Positions 11,440 to 22,270 are shown, counted from the stretch's first letter. The stretch: DNA of 64,000 nucleotides from Pratylenchus scribneri (GCA_030063045.1 JAQSEB010000023.1:806001-870000); one strand, 5' to 3'. Notes: generated from the sequence alone by a model not told the origin. Numbers and translations are program-made.

Positions 11440-11813
11440 TCAAAAGCGTTGATTTTCCAAACAATCTTTTGCTTCGTTGATTTTTGATGCCAAATATGGT
11501 GAGCCTCCTTTGTCTGAAAATTAATAAATAATAATTTTTGGGTAATATTTTCATCACCTGGATGATTGATAATCATAATCCGCCGGTGCGCCTCCCGAAT
11601 CCGGTCAATTTTGGCGCCCATCGGCACGCCGAGTATTTTTGCCGCCTCATTCTTCGTCATTTTTTGGCCAAATCCGCCTCGCTCATATTTTGAAAAATCA
11701 ATCGGCAATGCGTTCATTGCCTTTTTGAATGCTTGTCTGTTCCTCATCAAATATCGTCCGGTATAGGCAGTGGCCGCAATGCCCAATGCTGCCACAATGA
11801 ATCCGCTGGACAT
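11440..11813 (-). CDS. DNAJC19: TIM14/DNAJC19-type J-protein, mitochondrial import motor
   Basis: Two exons (11558-11813 and 11440-11513) encode about 109 residues, the usual size of this family. TIM14 (Pam18) stimulates mtHsp70 in the inner-membrane import motor. An N-terminal membrane segment (SSGFIVAALGIAATAYTGRY) is followed by the conserved MTKNEAAKILGV and the J-domain helix with IREAHRRIMIINHP. The 44-bp intron splits the essential HPD motif: HP in exon 1 and D from the joined codon, then KGGSPYLASKINEAKD. Without splicing, the motif would read HPGDE and look broken. The start fits family length, and an acceptor-like TTTAAAG lies 10 bp upstream. It lies about 150 bp downstream of TAF4 on the same strand, suggesting an operon. 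Confidence 0.95.
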
Positions 11814-11965
11814 TTTTATTGGCTTTAAAAATATTAAAATATTTTTAATGGTAAAAATAAAATATTAAATGCAAAATAAACAATTATAAATAATTTGCGA
11901 TAAATGCAATTTAATTAAATTTATTCTTTTAAACAAAGGAAATATAGGATAAAATAATGAATAAT

Positions 11966-13991
11966 TTAAATTGAAATGTTCTCATCCATTCCCAGCAAAT
12001 TGGCCAATGCATTTCGGTAGCGAAGTTTTGAATTGTTCGGAATTGATGGATCGGTGCCAAGGAAGAATTGAAGGTCGCGGATTGTGACGCGTTTCACACG
12101 ATTTGTCCTTCCCTAAATTTGCGATATTTAATTGAATCATAAAAGGAATTAAAGGCAGCGGATTTTTAGGTTTTGGCCTATTTTGGCATTTTTGAGTAAT
12201 TGAAAGAAATTTTACAAAAAATCTAGGCCTTTTTTGTGACCTAAAAATCCGTTAAAATTAAATTAGTTACCGCCATTCCGGTTAAGCCTGCGCCCAAGCC
12301 CTGATTTTGCATTCCATTTCGGCTCCAATCCGGCCCACCACCAATATTTGGTGCTCCCAGCGGTCGTTTTGAGCCAATTTTGCTGCCTCCGAGTGCGGCA
12401 AATGCGGCGGCGTTCGCCTCCCGATTGACCATTGCTTCCCGATCCGCTTTTTGAATCTACAAAAATTTAAATAAAATTAAAAATAAACGGAAAAAACCTG
12501 TTTGGCCTTCTCCAGCGTGTCCTTGTCTTTGCCCTTGCTTTTTGTGATTTTCAAAAGTGCCTCCTTCTCCGCTGTCTGTCGGCTGTCATGTGCACGTTTT
12601 TCGATGTCCTCCATGAATCGAAGCTGTTTCCGTGGCTCATCCACCAACCGGTATGTGGGATTAATTCGCAGCGGTTCAAGTCGATGTTCGGCCAAAACGG
12701 CCAAATGTGCCAGAATTGCTCGTAAACGTGTTTCGGCTGCCTAAATTTTATTTAATTGAGATTTAAGTTTATAATAAAAATTTCTATGGAAAATTTTTGA
12801 AATTGGAAATTTGGGACATTTCTGGAATTATGAGGCCTTTAGTTAGGCAATTTTGAAAATCTCGGCTTCTATTCTACGGTGTCTGGCAATCACGAGAATA
12901 GGCTCGTTCGACTTAGCACGGTCGATTTAGTGAATGAAATAAACCAGTTATTAGGGCTTAGGTAAAAATTAGTAAACCAAAACCGGTTTGTGTTTAAACA
13001 ATGGTTCAGCTTTTAAGACATGTTCATTCCGGTTTGGGGTTTGAAATTGAAATTTCATAGACTAAATTGACAATGCCAATTCGAATGAGCCTATTTAAAA
13101 CTAGAAGTTACCGGAATTGCTAATCTAAAGGTCCCGGGAAATCCCGGAAATATTCAATTTTAATTAAACAGAAAAAATAAAATTACAAACATTGGATATT
13201 GTCAACAACAAATCCGGGTCCACCCCGTCCGCATCCGGCATATGTGCCAAAATTCGATCGGCCAATGCCTGCGGGTTTAGCAACATTTGAGGCAAATTCT
13301 AAAATATTGAAATTAATTAAATTAAAAATCAAAATTGGATACATTCAAGTTGTTATTGTCAGCCATCATAGCCTCATTTTGATTTTCTACTTCAGCATTG
13401 GTGGGATTGGTTGGAGGCGAAATTTTTGGACTGAATTCCTTAAAATTTAATAATTTTTATTTGAATATTTTAATTAAATTTTAAAACCTGTTTTTCCGCA
13501 TTATTTTCATTGACAAATTCATTTTCCGACGCTGCTCCTCCATTACTATTCTGCTGTTGATCAAGAAAAGCGATCGATTGATGAGATTGAGAAGACTAAA
13601 GAGAAAATTAAATAAATTTATATTTCGAATTAAAACCGTTGTCGACGATGCTCCATTATCCAACGAAAGCGATTCAAGGAGATCAGTGTGTTCACCATTT
13701 TGTATACTTTTACGTAAATTGGGCAATGCTCGTTTCAAGAATGGCAGTAAATTTCCTTTGTCCTGTGATTTGGTCACTTCTCTCAATTTTATTGTGAATT
13801 CTTCCGGTGTTTGTTCTCCCAACAAAACTTCCTTAAATTTATTCATTAATTGACAGATAATTAATTAATTTACTAACTCGAAGCAAATTCTTCAGGTCCA
13901 AAAGGTTAAATGCTTGTTGGGGTCTCATTTTCAGCAATGATTTGAAAAAATGTGATAATTTCATTGTATCCGAATCCATATTCGCATTCAT
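11966..13991 (-). CDS. TAF4: TAF4-like subunit of general factor TFIID
   Basis: Eight exons (13878-13991, 13637-13831, 13488-13595, 13343-13438, 13191-13298, 12498-12740, 12271-12456, 11966-12112) join in phase into about 398 residues. TAF4 is a TFIID scaffold and pairs with TAF12 through a histone-like fold. Exons 1-2 form a TAFH domain, with GEQTPEEFTIKLREV and LLPFLKRALPNLRKS. The last three exons match the TAF4 C-terminus: AVLAEHRLEPLRINPTYR, QLRFMEDIEKRAHD, then a KRVTIRDLQFFL box close to the end. It is short compared with vertebrate TAF4, having lost the long Gln/Pro-rich N-terminus; nematode forms are also short, and an upstream exon cannot be excluded. Intron 5 (about 450 bp) holds unassigned, possibly repetitive sequence. 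Confidence 0.93.
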
Positions 13992-14429
13992 TTTTAGGCA
14001 ATTAAATTAGAAAAAATCTAAAAAATGTAAATCATTCTGATTTTCGTTTTTAAGACGTATTTGTTTTTGGCCGAAACCCAAAATTGCCTGCCAAGAAGGA
14101 AGAATCAACGGAAAAATGCGGAAAAAAAATAATAATTTTTTGCCATTTTTATATATTTTTGGGATAAAATATGCATAAAAATTTATTTCTTTTTACTTCT
14201 CCAATTTCATCATATCCTCTCTTTTTTCTTCATTTCTTAACCTCTTTTTGTAACATTCTATTTTCATTTTCTTGAATTCTTCTACACTATTTTTGCAAAA
14301 ATCGACGAGAGATAATATAAAAATTGGAGAGCATTGGCAAAAATGCCACTTCTCGTTAAGCTCGGCTTAACACTTAATATAAATTATAAAATAATGAATA
14401 AATAAAATTAATTAAGATAAAAATCTCAA
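13992..14429. promoter_or_regulatory. Divergent intergenic region between TAF4 and GATC
   Basis: The two genes are transcribed away from each other from this 438-bp AT-rich interval, so it should hold both promoters. No TATA box or known factor site stands out. Acceptor-like AATTAAG lies 12 bp before the GATC start codon, compatible with spliced-leader addition. Confidence 0.5.
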
Positions 14430-14878
14430 ATGAAAAATTATTTATTGTTTATTCGGAAATTTTCTACATTAATTGACAAAGAAATGATTGCAAAATTGGA
14501 ACGGCTTTCTGCATTGAAAATGACCAATCAAGATGTTAAAAATTTAATTGAGGATATTGAATTGGCCAAAAAGATTTTTGAAGTCGACACAACGGTAAGT
14601 GTAATTTTATAGAAGATTGAATAAATCAAATATTTTCAGGGTGTTAAACCACTTTACAATGTTGCCGAAGATTATATTACATGTCCACTGAGGGATGATA
14701 AAATTGAAATAACTCCCAAAAATGAGGTATTTTCCACATTCAATTTTGTTTTAATCCAAAAATTTAGGTATTATCAAATGCGAAGAAAGTATATGAAGGA
14801 TTCTTTGTATCGCCTACAGTTGGTGTAATTAAAAAAGAAATTAAAAATAAGCCGGAAGATGAGAAAGAGAATATTTGA
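14430..14878 (+). CDS. GATC: Mitochondrial Glu-tRNA(Gln) amidotransferase subunit C
   Basis: Three exons (14430-14594, 14640-14726, 14768-14878) give 120 residues. GatC holds the GatA and GatB subunits together in the enzyme that converts Glu-tRNA(Gln) to Gln-tRNA(Gln) in mitochondria. The order of motifs fits the family: an N-terminal basic targeting stretch (MKNYLLFIRKFSTL), helical ERLSALKMTNQDVKNLIEDI, the linker FEVDTTGVKPLYNVAED, LRDD, and the closing LSNAKKVYEGFFVSPTV (human GATC has LLQNSHRVVEEYFVAPP). All three exons join in phase. MRPS33 follows on the same strand after 134 bp, which suggests cotranscription. Confidence 0.93.
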
Positions 14879-15012
14879 TTTATTTATGTCTTATAAATTC
14901 TGATAAAAATTTAATAAATAATTTTAAATTGTTAATTATTAATCCATTGTTTGAACAAATTTTTTATTGATTTAAATTTTGTTCTTTATTAATCATAATT
15001 TTATCATAGAAA

Positions 15013-15524
15013 ATGTCCGGCCCTGTAATAAAAGTGGCACGTACGGCAAAATATTTAAACCTCAAAACTGAATATGGGAAACGGATGAAACGACTGAGCA
15101 ATCAAATTTTTTGTGAAGTAAAATTATTAAAAAATTAATCTTAAATAATCTAATAATTTGAAGCCCACAAAAACATGGGACCCGAAATCCATGAGAGTCA
15201 TCGAGATTATGGCATCAAAACCGCTGGTAAATTAATTAAAATATTTAAATATTCTTATTTTATAAATTATTCAGGAACAAAATGAGAAAAAGAATTTGGA
15301 CTATTACCCAAATCTTCCAATGTTCCACTACCTTACAAAAATGCTCCGATTACACGGTGTCTATTATGATGAACATATGGTTTGGCGCGAATATATGGTT
15401 TGGAATTGTTAAATTAAATTCGGAAATAATTTTGGGAATTTTTCAGGACGAATTACGGCTGTCCCAAGGCAAAATTGTACATCCACCGATTGGACAAGGA
15501 AAACAAAAGATTAAAAAGAAGTGA
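15013..15524 (+). CDS. MRPS33: Mitochondrial small ribosomal subunit protein mS33
   Basis: Four exons (15013-15117, 15164-15226, 15275-15397, 15447-15524) encode about 122 residues, close to the human protein. The match runs through the whole length: YGKRMKRLSNQIFCE, PKSMRVIEIMASKPL, YYPNLPMFHYLTKML, LHGVYYDEHMVWREYMDEL (human has GLYRDEHQDFMDE) and a lysine-rich tail. The product is a structural part of the mitoribosome. TTTTATCATAG lies five bases before the ATG and is a likely trans-splice acceptor, which with the short gap to GATC fits a downstream operon gene. It ends 84 bp from the convergent KPTN gene. Confidence 0.94.
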
Positions 15525-15608
15525 ATTGGAAAATAATACACAAATTTACACAATTTCAATTTAATTTTTTTATTCATTAAAATTAGAAATAAAATTGGAC
15601 AAATAAAT

Positions 15609-17550
15609 TCACTGATTTTGTACAGAATTATTTGAAGGGGAAATTGAATGGGGCTCTGATGTTTTCGGTTGAAAATTAAGCTCAAAATTATCATCATTCA
15701 TTGAAAATATGGTCTTAAATTTATGAAGTCCTTTTTTGGAGAGCACAAAAATTTCCTCCGCATCAATTGGAGTAATGCATAAAATTGGGGATGCCACATT
15801 TACGGTGTGAATTGGTGAAATTTCGCTTCGAAATTGTAATTCTCTGGTGTCGTAAATTAACAGCAATTCTCCATAAGTTCCAATGAAAATTAGATTTTTG
15901 TGTATGGCACCGGCAATAATGCAATCATAAAGGTCGGATTCCAATAAAATGTGCGTATGCTCCCAATGAATTGCTTCATCCTTAAATTAATTAAATTATT
16001 TAAAAATAATTTTGATTTGGTTTAAGCGAGGTTTTGTCCTACATTCACAAACCAAATATACCCAAAATTGGATAGATCTCTGTTTAAGACGCATTGAATG
16101 GTATATAATTTGTTATGGTTTAGTCAACAATTAAAGGGTATTAAACGGTTTAAACCCATTTTGGTTTGGTCAACAATTAAAGGGTATTAAACGGTTTAAA
16201 CCCATTTTGGTTTAATGGTTCAAAAGTAAGTTTGAATTGGTTACAATATTTTTCGACAAATTAAATTATTTTCGAAATTAATTAAATCAAATAATTTTTA
16301 CCTGAAGTCGAAGTTCCCATACGGTTGCCGGTCCTATTGTCGATGATATTAAAATTGAGATTTTGTTTCCTTCATCTGTTTGGATGACTTTCAATATTGA
16401 AATTGGTCCATCAAATTTTAAACTTTTCCTTAAATAAAAATATATTATAACAAAAATTATAATTTTTGAGCAAACCGATCAATAATATCGCCACTGTGCG
16501 CTAAACAAACTGAGGCAATCACATAACCTGGAATAGTTTGATTTATTTTTTTTATTTCAAATAAAAGAAAATATTCTAATTAGTGGCCTTTTTTGAAAAG
16601 TTTAATTTTTAAATGGTTTTTGAACACTTTTGAATGGTCATAAAATTTTTAAACCAATTTTGAACATCTTAGAAATTACCAAAATAAATGTTTTACCTGA
16701 ATCATAACCAACAATTGATGCTCGATAGTTTCCAACACTAATGCAATTTGAGCGAATGACAGAGCCGGGAAAATCTTGAATGTCAAGAAATGGAAAATGG
16801 TCGCCAACACGTTCAATTGGTGTGGTTTTTTCAGTCTAAAAAATTTTTTAATAAAAAAATATTATATAAAAAGGAATACCTCTATGCAAAATGCACAATT
16901 TCCACCGGAATAGGCAAAAACGAGCCAATATAGATTTTTATTTCCATCAATTTCATCAATTGGAGAATTTTGAATAAGTCTTGTATAGGTAGGAATTGAA
17001 TTCAGATTGAATTTTGCCACTGAAATACATCAAATTATACGCTGCTTTATTTCTACAATTTACCTAGCTTTGTTTCATCCGTTGAAATTGTGAAAAGTGC
17101 AGCTAAATTTAAGAAATTAAAAATAAAATTAAATTTATTAGAACCAAAATGCCTTTCCGGTGCAAAAAGATGGTCATAAACGATCCAACTAAAATAAAAA
17201 ATTTCGATTAAAAAATCAATTAAAATGGAAACCATGTGGCCAAATAAATGATCGGATTATTTGTTGTGGAAGATTCCGAAATGAAAAATGAATCAGAAGC
17301 TACCAATTCCAAATCAAAATCCGCATAATTCTTCTCCTCTTCCAAATGCTCTTTCAAATTGACAATTAAATTTTGGTTTTTCCAATGTGTAATTCCATTT
17401 ATATCAAGGACCAAAATATTTGTGTGATCTCCTTAAATTATTATTGATTTATTTAGCAATTTTTTATGCAAAATATTATCTACCAGATTTAAGCAAATGC
17501 AAACCAAATGTATTGCAAAAAGAAATTGATTGAAATTCCGTTAATTCCAT
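15609..17550 (-). CDS. KPTN: Kaptin-like protein (KICSTOR / actin-associated)
   Basis: Nine exons (17484-17550, 17233-17431, 17145-17188, 17064-17102, 16880-17019, 16697-16835, 16476-16527, 16302-16428, 15609-15980) join in phase into about 392 residues; human kaptin has 436. In mammals kaptin belongs to the KICSTOR complex that anchors GATOR1 on lysosomes in mTORC1 amino-acid sensing, and it was first described as actin-associated. Matching stretches include FPFLDIQDFPGSVIRS (human WLDVHNFPGTSRR), DGPISILKVIQ, ISILISSTIGPATVWE, ESDLYDCIIAGAI, FIGTYGELLLIYD, VASPILCITPID and VLSKKGLHKFK. The fold is beta-propeller-like. The last intron contains a short copy of the 46-bp repeat element. The start at MELTEFQS is the only one that keeps exon 1 in frame. 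Confidence 0.88.
16020..16255 (+). repeat. 46-bp VNTR transposon-like element, two-unit copy
   Basis: It lies in the last KPTN intron. The left end reads GTCCTACATTCACAAACC...ACCCAAAATTGGATAGATC, then come two units of AATTAAAGGGTATTAAACGG..., and the right end is TGGTTCAAAAGTAAGTTTGA. The ends are the same as those around the large arrays near 46 kb and 63.5 kb. Confidence 0.85.
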
Positions 17551-17802
17551 AAATGCATTTTTTATATTTTTTTGATGATTTTTTAATAAATTTAGTTGAT
17601 TTTTATTTTCAGAGAATTAAAATTTTTAAAAATTTAAGCTGATTTTTATTTGAGATGATGAGAATTTAAAATTTTTAAAAATTTATGCTTTGAGAATTAA
17701 AAATTTTTATAAATTTATGCTGATTTTTATTTCAGAGAAATTAAAATCTTTTAAAAAATTTAAGCTGATTTTTCAGAGGAATTTAAAATTTTAAGTAAAA
17801 CA
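17551..17802. promoter_or_regulatory. Divergent KPTN/MCCC1 promoter region with short tandem repeats
   Basis: The 252-bp gap between two divergent start codons contains about five degenerate repeats of roughly 45 bp, each of the form GCTGATTTTTATTTCAGAGA followed by an A/T tail. The repeats start near 17,590, 17,638, 17,687, 17,719 and 17,762. The TTTCAG in several units resembles a trans-splice acceptor for MCCC1. Whether the repeats regulate either gene is unknown. Confidence 0.55.
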
Positions 17803-20800
17803 ATGATTCGACTGAATGAATATTCTTTATTACGAATTTTTATTCGACGACCGCACAAATATTGCTGCTTTTCCTCAGCATCATCATGCTCTTCATCAAA
17901 TGCTCAGCAGATGGCGGCCGACAATTTGCGAAAGATCAACCAAGTATTAATTGCGAATCGAGGCGAAATTGCCATTCGCGTGATGCGTACAGCCAAAAAG
18001 ATGGGAATTAAGGTAAAAAAATTGTGTCAAATGTACAAAATAAATAAATTTAGACAATTGCCGTTTACTCCGATGCAGACACAAATTCAATTCACACAAG
18101 ATTCGCAGACAAAGCCATTCGAATTGGTCAACCAAGTCCGTTGAAGAGCTATTTACGCGGAGAACATATATTGAAAGTGGCAAAGGAGGCGGGAGCGGAT
18201 GCAATTCATCCAGGTTTTTGTGTGAATCCATAAATTAATTTAAATTCTTTAGGATATGGATTCCTAAGCGAGAATGCAAATTTTGCTGAACTTTGTGCCA
18301 TTAACGGAATAATATTTATGGGACCTCCTCCAACGGCAATTTCCGATATGGGAATGAAGAATAAAGCAAAGGAAATTATGATTCAAGTTTGGATTAATAA
18401 ATGTTAAAAAATTAATTTGAATTTTTTATGCCGGAGTGCCAGTTGTTCAAGGCTATAATGGACCGGATCAAAGTGCTGAAAATTTGCTGATGGAAGCCAA
18501 AAAACTAGGTAGGGTTTTCAAAAATATTTTAAAGTTAAGATTGGTTTTCAAAAATTTTAATTAAAGCTAGGTTGGTTTTTCAAAATTTTTCCAAATATTT
18601 TCTAGGTAAGTTTTTCAAAAATTTTTTTCTACGAAATCTAGCTAGGTTTTTTAAAAATTTTATTTCCATTTTTTTAATATTTTTATTCAAGGTTTCCCCG
18701 TTATGATGAAAGCTGTTTGTGGAGTAAGCTTATAAATTAAATTTAATTTTAATACTCAATTTTGCAGGGTGGAGGCAAAGGAATGCGAATAGCATGGGGA
18801 GAAAAGGACTTTTTGGAATTGTTGGAATCGGCCCGTTCCGAATCGCAAAAGGCATTTGGTAATACGGATATGATTGTGGAAAAATACGTGCAAAGGCCGA
18901 GACATGTGGAAGTTCAGGTTGAATTAAATTTAAAATTAATAATAAAATTAATATTATTAGATTTTTGGTGACACTCTCGGAAATTATGTATATTTGTGGG
19001 AGAGGGATTGTAGCATTCAGGTAAAAATTTAGGGAATTAAATTATCAATCCATAATAATATTTAGAGAAGGCATCAAAAAATAATTGAAGAAGCGCCGGC
19101 ACCCGGATTGACATTTGAGACCAGACATTGGCTTGGTATGCGAATATTTAATTATAAAAATATTCCAAATTAATTTATTTAAAAAATAGAAAAATTCAAA
19201 AAAAATTTTTTAAAATTTTAGGAAAAACCGCCGTCGATGCAGCCAGGGCAGTGAATTACGTTGGTGCCGGCACTGTAGAATTCATTTTGGACACTGCCGA
19301 TGAACAATTCTATTTTATGGAAATGAATACACGGCTGCAAGTGGAACATCCAATTACGGGTAATTTTCGAGGGAATAAATTCAATAATAAATTCACGCAT
19401 CATTTTTGGACCTTGTGTACTCCAAAAATAGTTTCCACAGCCCAAAAACCATTTCTTAAACATTTGGTCATATAAAATAATTATCAGCCTTGGGTGGGAT
19501 TCGAACCCGAGACCTCCGCTCTGCGTCCTATCCTCTTCCCAAGTCGACTAAAAACCAATAGGGCCGAAGGCCCGAGATACCATCATAGCTCTCGGTTTTG
19601 ATTTTTGAGTATTAATCCTACAAATAAACCATATATCATTTTCTAATCACAAATCATATACCAAAATTGTATAGAGCTGGTCAAGACGCATTGAATGATA
19701 TATAATTTGTTATGGTTTGGTCAACAATTAAAGGGTATTAAACGGTTTAAACCCATTTTGGTTTGGTCAACAATTAAAGGGTATTAAACGGTTTAAACCC
19801 ATTTTGGTTTGGTCAATAATAAAGGGTATTAAACGGTTTAAACCAATTTTAGTTTAAGGGTTTAAAACTAAATTTGAATTGGCTAAAATTTATAGCTAAG
19901 ACTCCAACTTAAAATCCTAACAATATTTTGAGTCTAATATTTACTAATTGAAGAGGCAATAACCGGCATTGATTTGGTGGAATGGCAATTTCGTGTGGCA
20001 CAAGGCGAAAAATTGCCACTAAATCAAGAACAAATTCAATTAAAAGGACATGCAATTGAGGTAAAATTAATAAATCATAGGAATTTAATTTAAATTTTAG
20101 GCCAGAGTGTACGCTGAAGACAGTGTAAATAATTTTATGCCCACTGCCGGCACTTTGGAACATTTGGAATTTCCTTCGGACCCATTGGTTCGCGTTGATT
20201 CTGGCGTACAGGAGGGCGATGATGTCAGTGTCCACTATGATCCAATGATTGCAAAAGTGATTACAGCCGGCGAAAACAGGTTTAAAATACTGAAAAATTA
20301 CTAAGAAATAATACAAATATTTAAATAAGTTGAACAGTTTAACTCGGCGAAGGGCGACCACTCAACTTGGCGCCATCGCTTATAGCTCATTAAGGACCAA
20401 AGTGATCTAAATGAGTTTGGTGTCAAATTAAAGAGCACACTTCTGGCTATCGATTGATATAGGATTTATTTGGTTTGGTTAAGATTTTGTGGAATTGTGT
20501 TCAAAAAACCGTGATAAATTTTCAAATTCTCAATAATATTCTTTTTAATGGTTTTTTTAAATACAATTCCACCAATTCTAAACCAAACCAAATAAATCTT
20601 ATATTATTCAGCAGTGTGCTCTTTAATTTGATAGCAAAATTATCTATAACGGTTTCATCCTTAATGAGCTACAAGCGATGGCGCCCAGTTGAGTAGGTCG
20701 CCCACTTTTATTGTATCGTTTTTTAAGGGACCAAGCAATTCGCTTGTTGGATGGGGCACTGGAGCGAACGCACATTGGTGGCCTATGCAATAATATTCAA

Positions 20801-22020
20801 TTTGTACGAAATTGTTTACAACACCCAAAATTCCGACAAGCCGATTTGTACACGGATTTTATCCCGGAACATCAAGAGGAATTGCTGAGGAATCATGATC
20901 CGACAAAATCAATTAGCAGCGATGCATTGGTGGAAGGGGCAATTTCCGATGTTTTGTTGAGGGTAAGCGAATATAATTTGGAGAATTTTAGGTTTTTTGG
21001 ATAATAAAAACTTAAGGTTTTTTGGAAATAAAAATTTAAAGTTTTTTGGATGAATTAATTTTCTAATAATTTTTCAGGCATTTGATTCTTTTGACAAATC
21101 TGCTGCTCCAAATCCATTCATTTCCCTGTTCTATTTTCGTCTGAACACATTTGCCAAAAGAACTGTTCGATTGGGCGACCGGGACATTGAAGTCACAATT
21201 TTGGGAAATGACCGCTTTAAAATCGACGACCCAAATATGGAAATTTGTGTTCATCAAGTGAATGTGTCCAAAACGCCAATAACAAAGCGACCAATTGTTC
21301 GGTTTGAAATTGAAATATTGACTGATGAGGGGAGAAGATGGAAATGCAAAGCAGTTGAATTGAGCAATGGAATTGCGGTTCATTTTAAAAACAATTATAA
21401 TTAAATTTATACCACTTAGGTTTATGGCTAAGTTTAGGCTGGTTAGGGTTTATAAAGAAGATTTTATCAACAAAAAAAATTTTTTTTTTGAAAATTTTCG
21501 ACCCCCTCACTTTTGAAAAAATTAGAGGTCTTTTTTTTCAGGCCCGATTTTCACTTTTACTTATTTCTATCGATTCTACTTTACATTTCTAGACGAAATA
21601 AATTAATTTTAACAAAAATTCCTTACCTAAAATATTACCAATTAAATTTAATTAAATTAAAAATTTCAAGGTTTTTGGAGCGGAACATCGCAATTGGATT
21701 TCACCAGAGCCGGAAGAAACACTTGAAACCGATGCTTTGGAATCAACAATGGACGATGGGAAAGCGAGATCGCAAATGCCAGGAACAATTGAGAAAATAT
21801 TTGTGAAAGAAGGCGACAGGGTTGAAAAAGGCCAACCATTGGTCGCTTTGAATGCAATGAAAATGGAATTTTTAATCAGGTTTTTTAATTCATTTTAATC
21901 AATAAGAAAAATCAAATTTTAAGAGCGCCCTTCAATGGTGTAGTCGCTTCAATACAATGCTCAGTGGGAAATAATGTGCCAAAAGATGCCATCTTGGTTC
22001 GGCTCAACAAAGATGAATAA
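17803..22020 (+). CDS. MCCC1: Methylcrotonoyl-CoA carboxylase biotin subunit, mitochondrial
   Basis: Fifteen exons give about 719 residues (human 725): 17803-18012, 18054-18213, 18253-18386, 18430-18508, 18692-18723, 18768-18917, 18961-19020, 19066-19135, 19222-19359, 19954-20060, 20101-20279, 20728-20962, 21078-21377, 21671-21879, 21924-22020. The enzyme carboxylates 3-methylcrotonyl-CoA in leucine breakdown. A targeting peptide precedes the biotin carboxylase domain ([30 protein letters not shown], glycine-rich [35 protein letters not shown]). The C-terminal biotinyl domain has the lysine in [17 protein letters not shown] and the DFIPEH region favour MCCC1 over propionyl-CoA carboxylase. 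Introns 9 and 11 carry transposon copies. Intron 3 (18387-18429) lacks a normal AG acceptor: protein continuity needs GT...AT. Confidence 0.96.
19370..19620 (-). repeat. tRNA-derived SINE-like element
   Basis: The minus strand contains a perfect B-box core (GGTTCGAATCC) at about 19,497-19,515 and an upstream tRNA-like segment with TTAGTCGACTTGGGAAGAGG in the A-box position. It does not fold as a proper tRNA because the acceptor stem ends do not pair. The unrelated tail points to a SINE or tRNA relic in MCCC1 intron 9. Confidence 0.5.
19650..19885 (+). repeat. 46-bp VNTR transposon-like element, three-unit copy
   Basis: It lies in MCCC1 intron 9 beside the SINE-like element. It has the family left end (CAAAATTGTATAGAGCTGGTC...GCATTGAATG), about three 46-bp units with GGTATTAAACGGTTTAAACC, and the right end GGGTTTAAAACTAAATTTGA. 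Confidence 0.85.
20336..20710. repeat. Palindromic MITE family 2, long-arm copy in MCCC1 intron 11
   Basis: The inverted arms begin with GGGCGACCACTCAACTTGGC and GCTTATAGCTCATTAAGGA on the left and end with the inverse (TCCTTAATGAGCTACAAGC...GTTGAGTAGGTCGCCC) on the right. The inner motif AAATTAAAGAGCACACTTCTGG is diverged from other copies. It is the copy with the most complete ends. Confidence 0.85.
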
Positions 22021-22149
22021 TGTTAATGTGATAATAATTGATTTTATGTATTATTTGGAATCAGAGATATATTCTATTACCTATTCTGATGATTAATAAA
22101 TAAATAAATAAATACAATATTTTATTGTTGGGACTTATGGGAATTAGGA

Positions 22150-22270
22150 TTTGAGACCTTAAGTTTTGGTTCATTTTAGACCTTAAGTTTTGAGTAAATC
22201 GAGACCTTAAGTTTTGGATAAGTTGAGACCTTGTTTTGGCCAAATTTAAGACCTTAAGTTTTGGCTAAAT
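22150..22270. repeat. Short tandem repeat GACCTTAAGTTTTGG
   Basis: Five imperfect units of about 25 bp (AGACCTTAAGTTTTGGnnnA...) lie between the convergent MCCC1 and SKP1-like genes. One unit has lost the middle TTAAG. It is non-coding. Confidence 0.75.

Noticed and set aside
11558..11640. TIM14 with a mutated HPD motif (reading HPGDE)
   Set aside because: The apparent change is intron sequence. Splicing at CCAG|GTGATG to ACAAAGG restores HPDKGG.
19493..19560. Functional tRNA gene on the minus strand
   Set aside because: Perfect B-box but no matching acceptor stem, and it is embedded in an intronic repeat.
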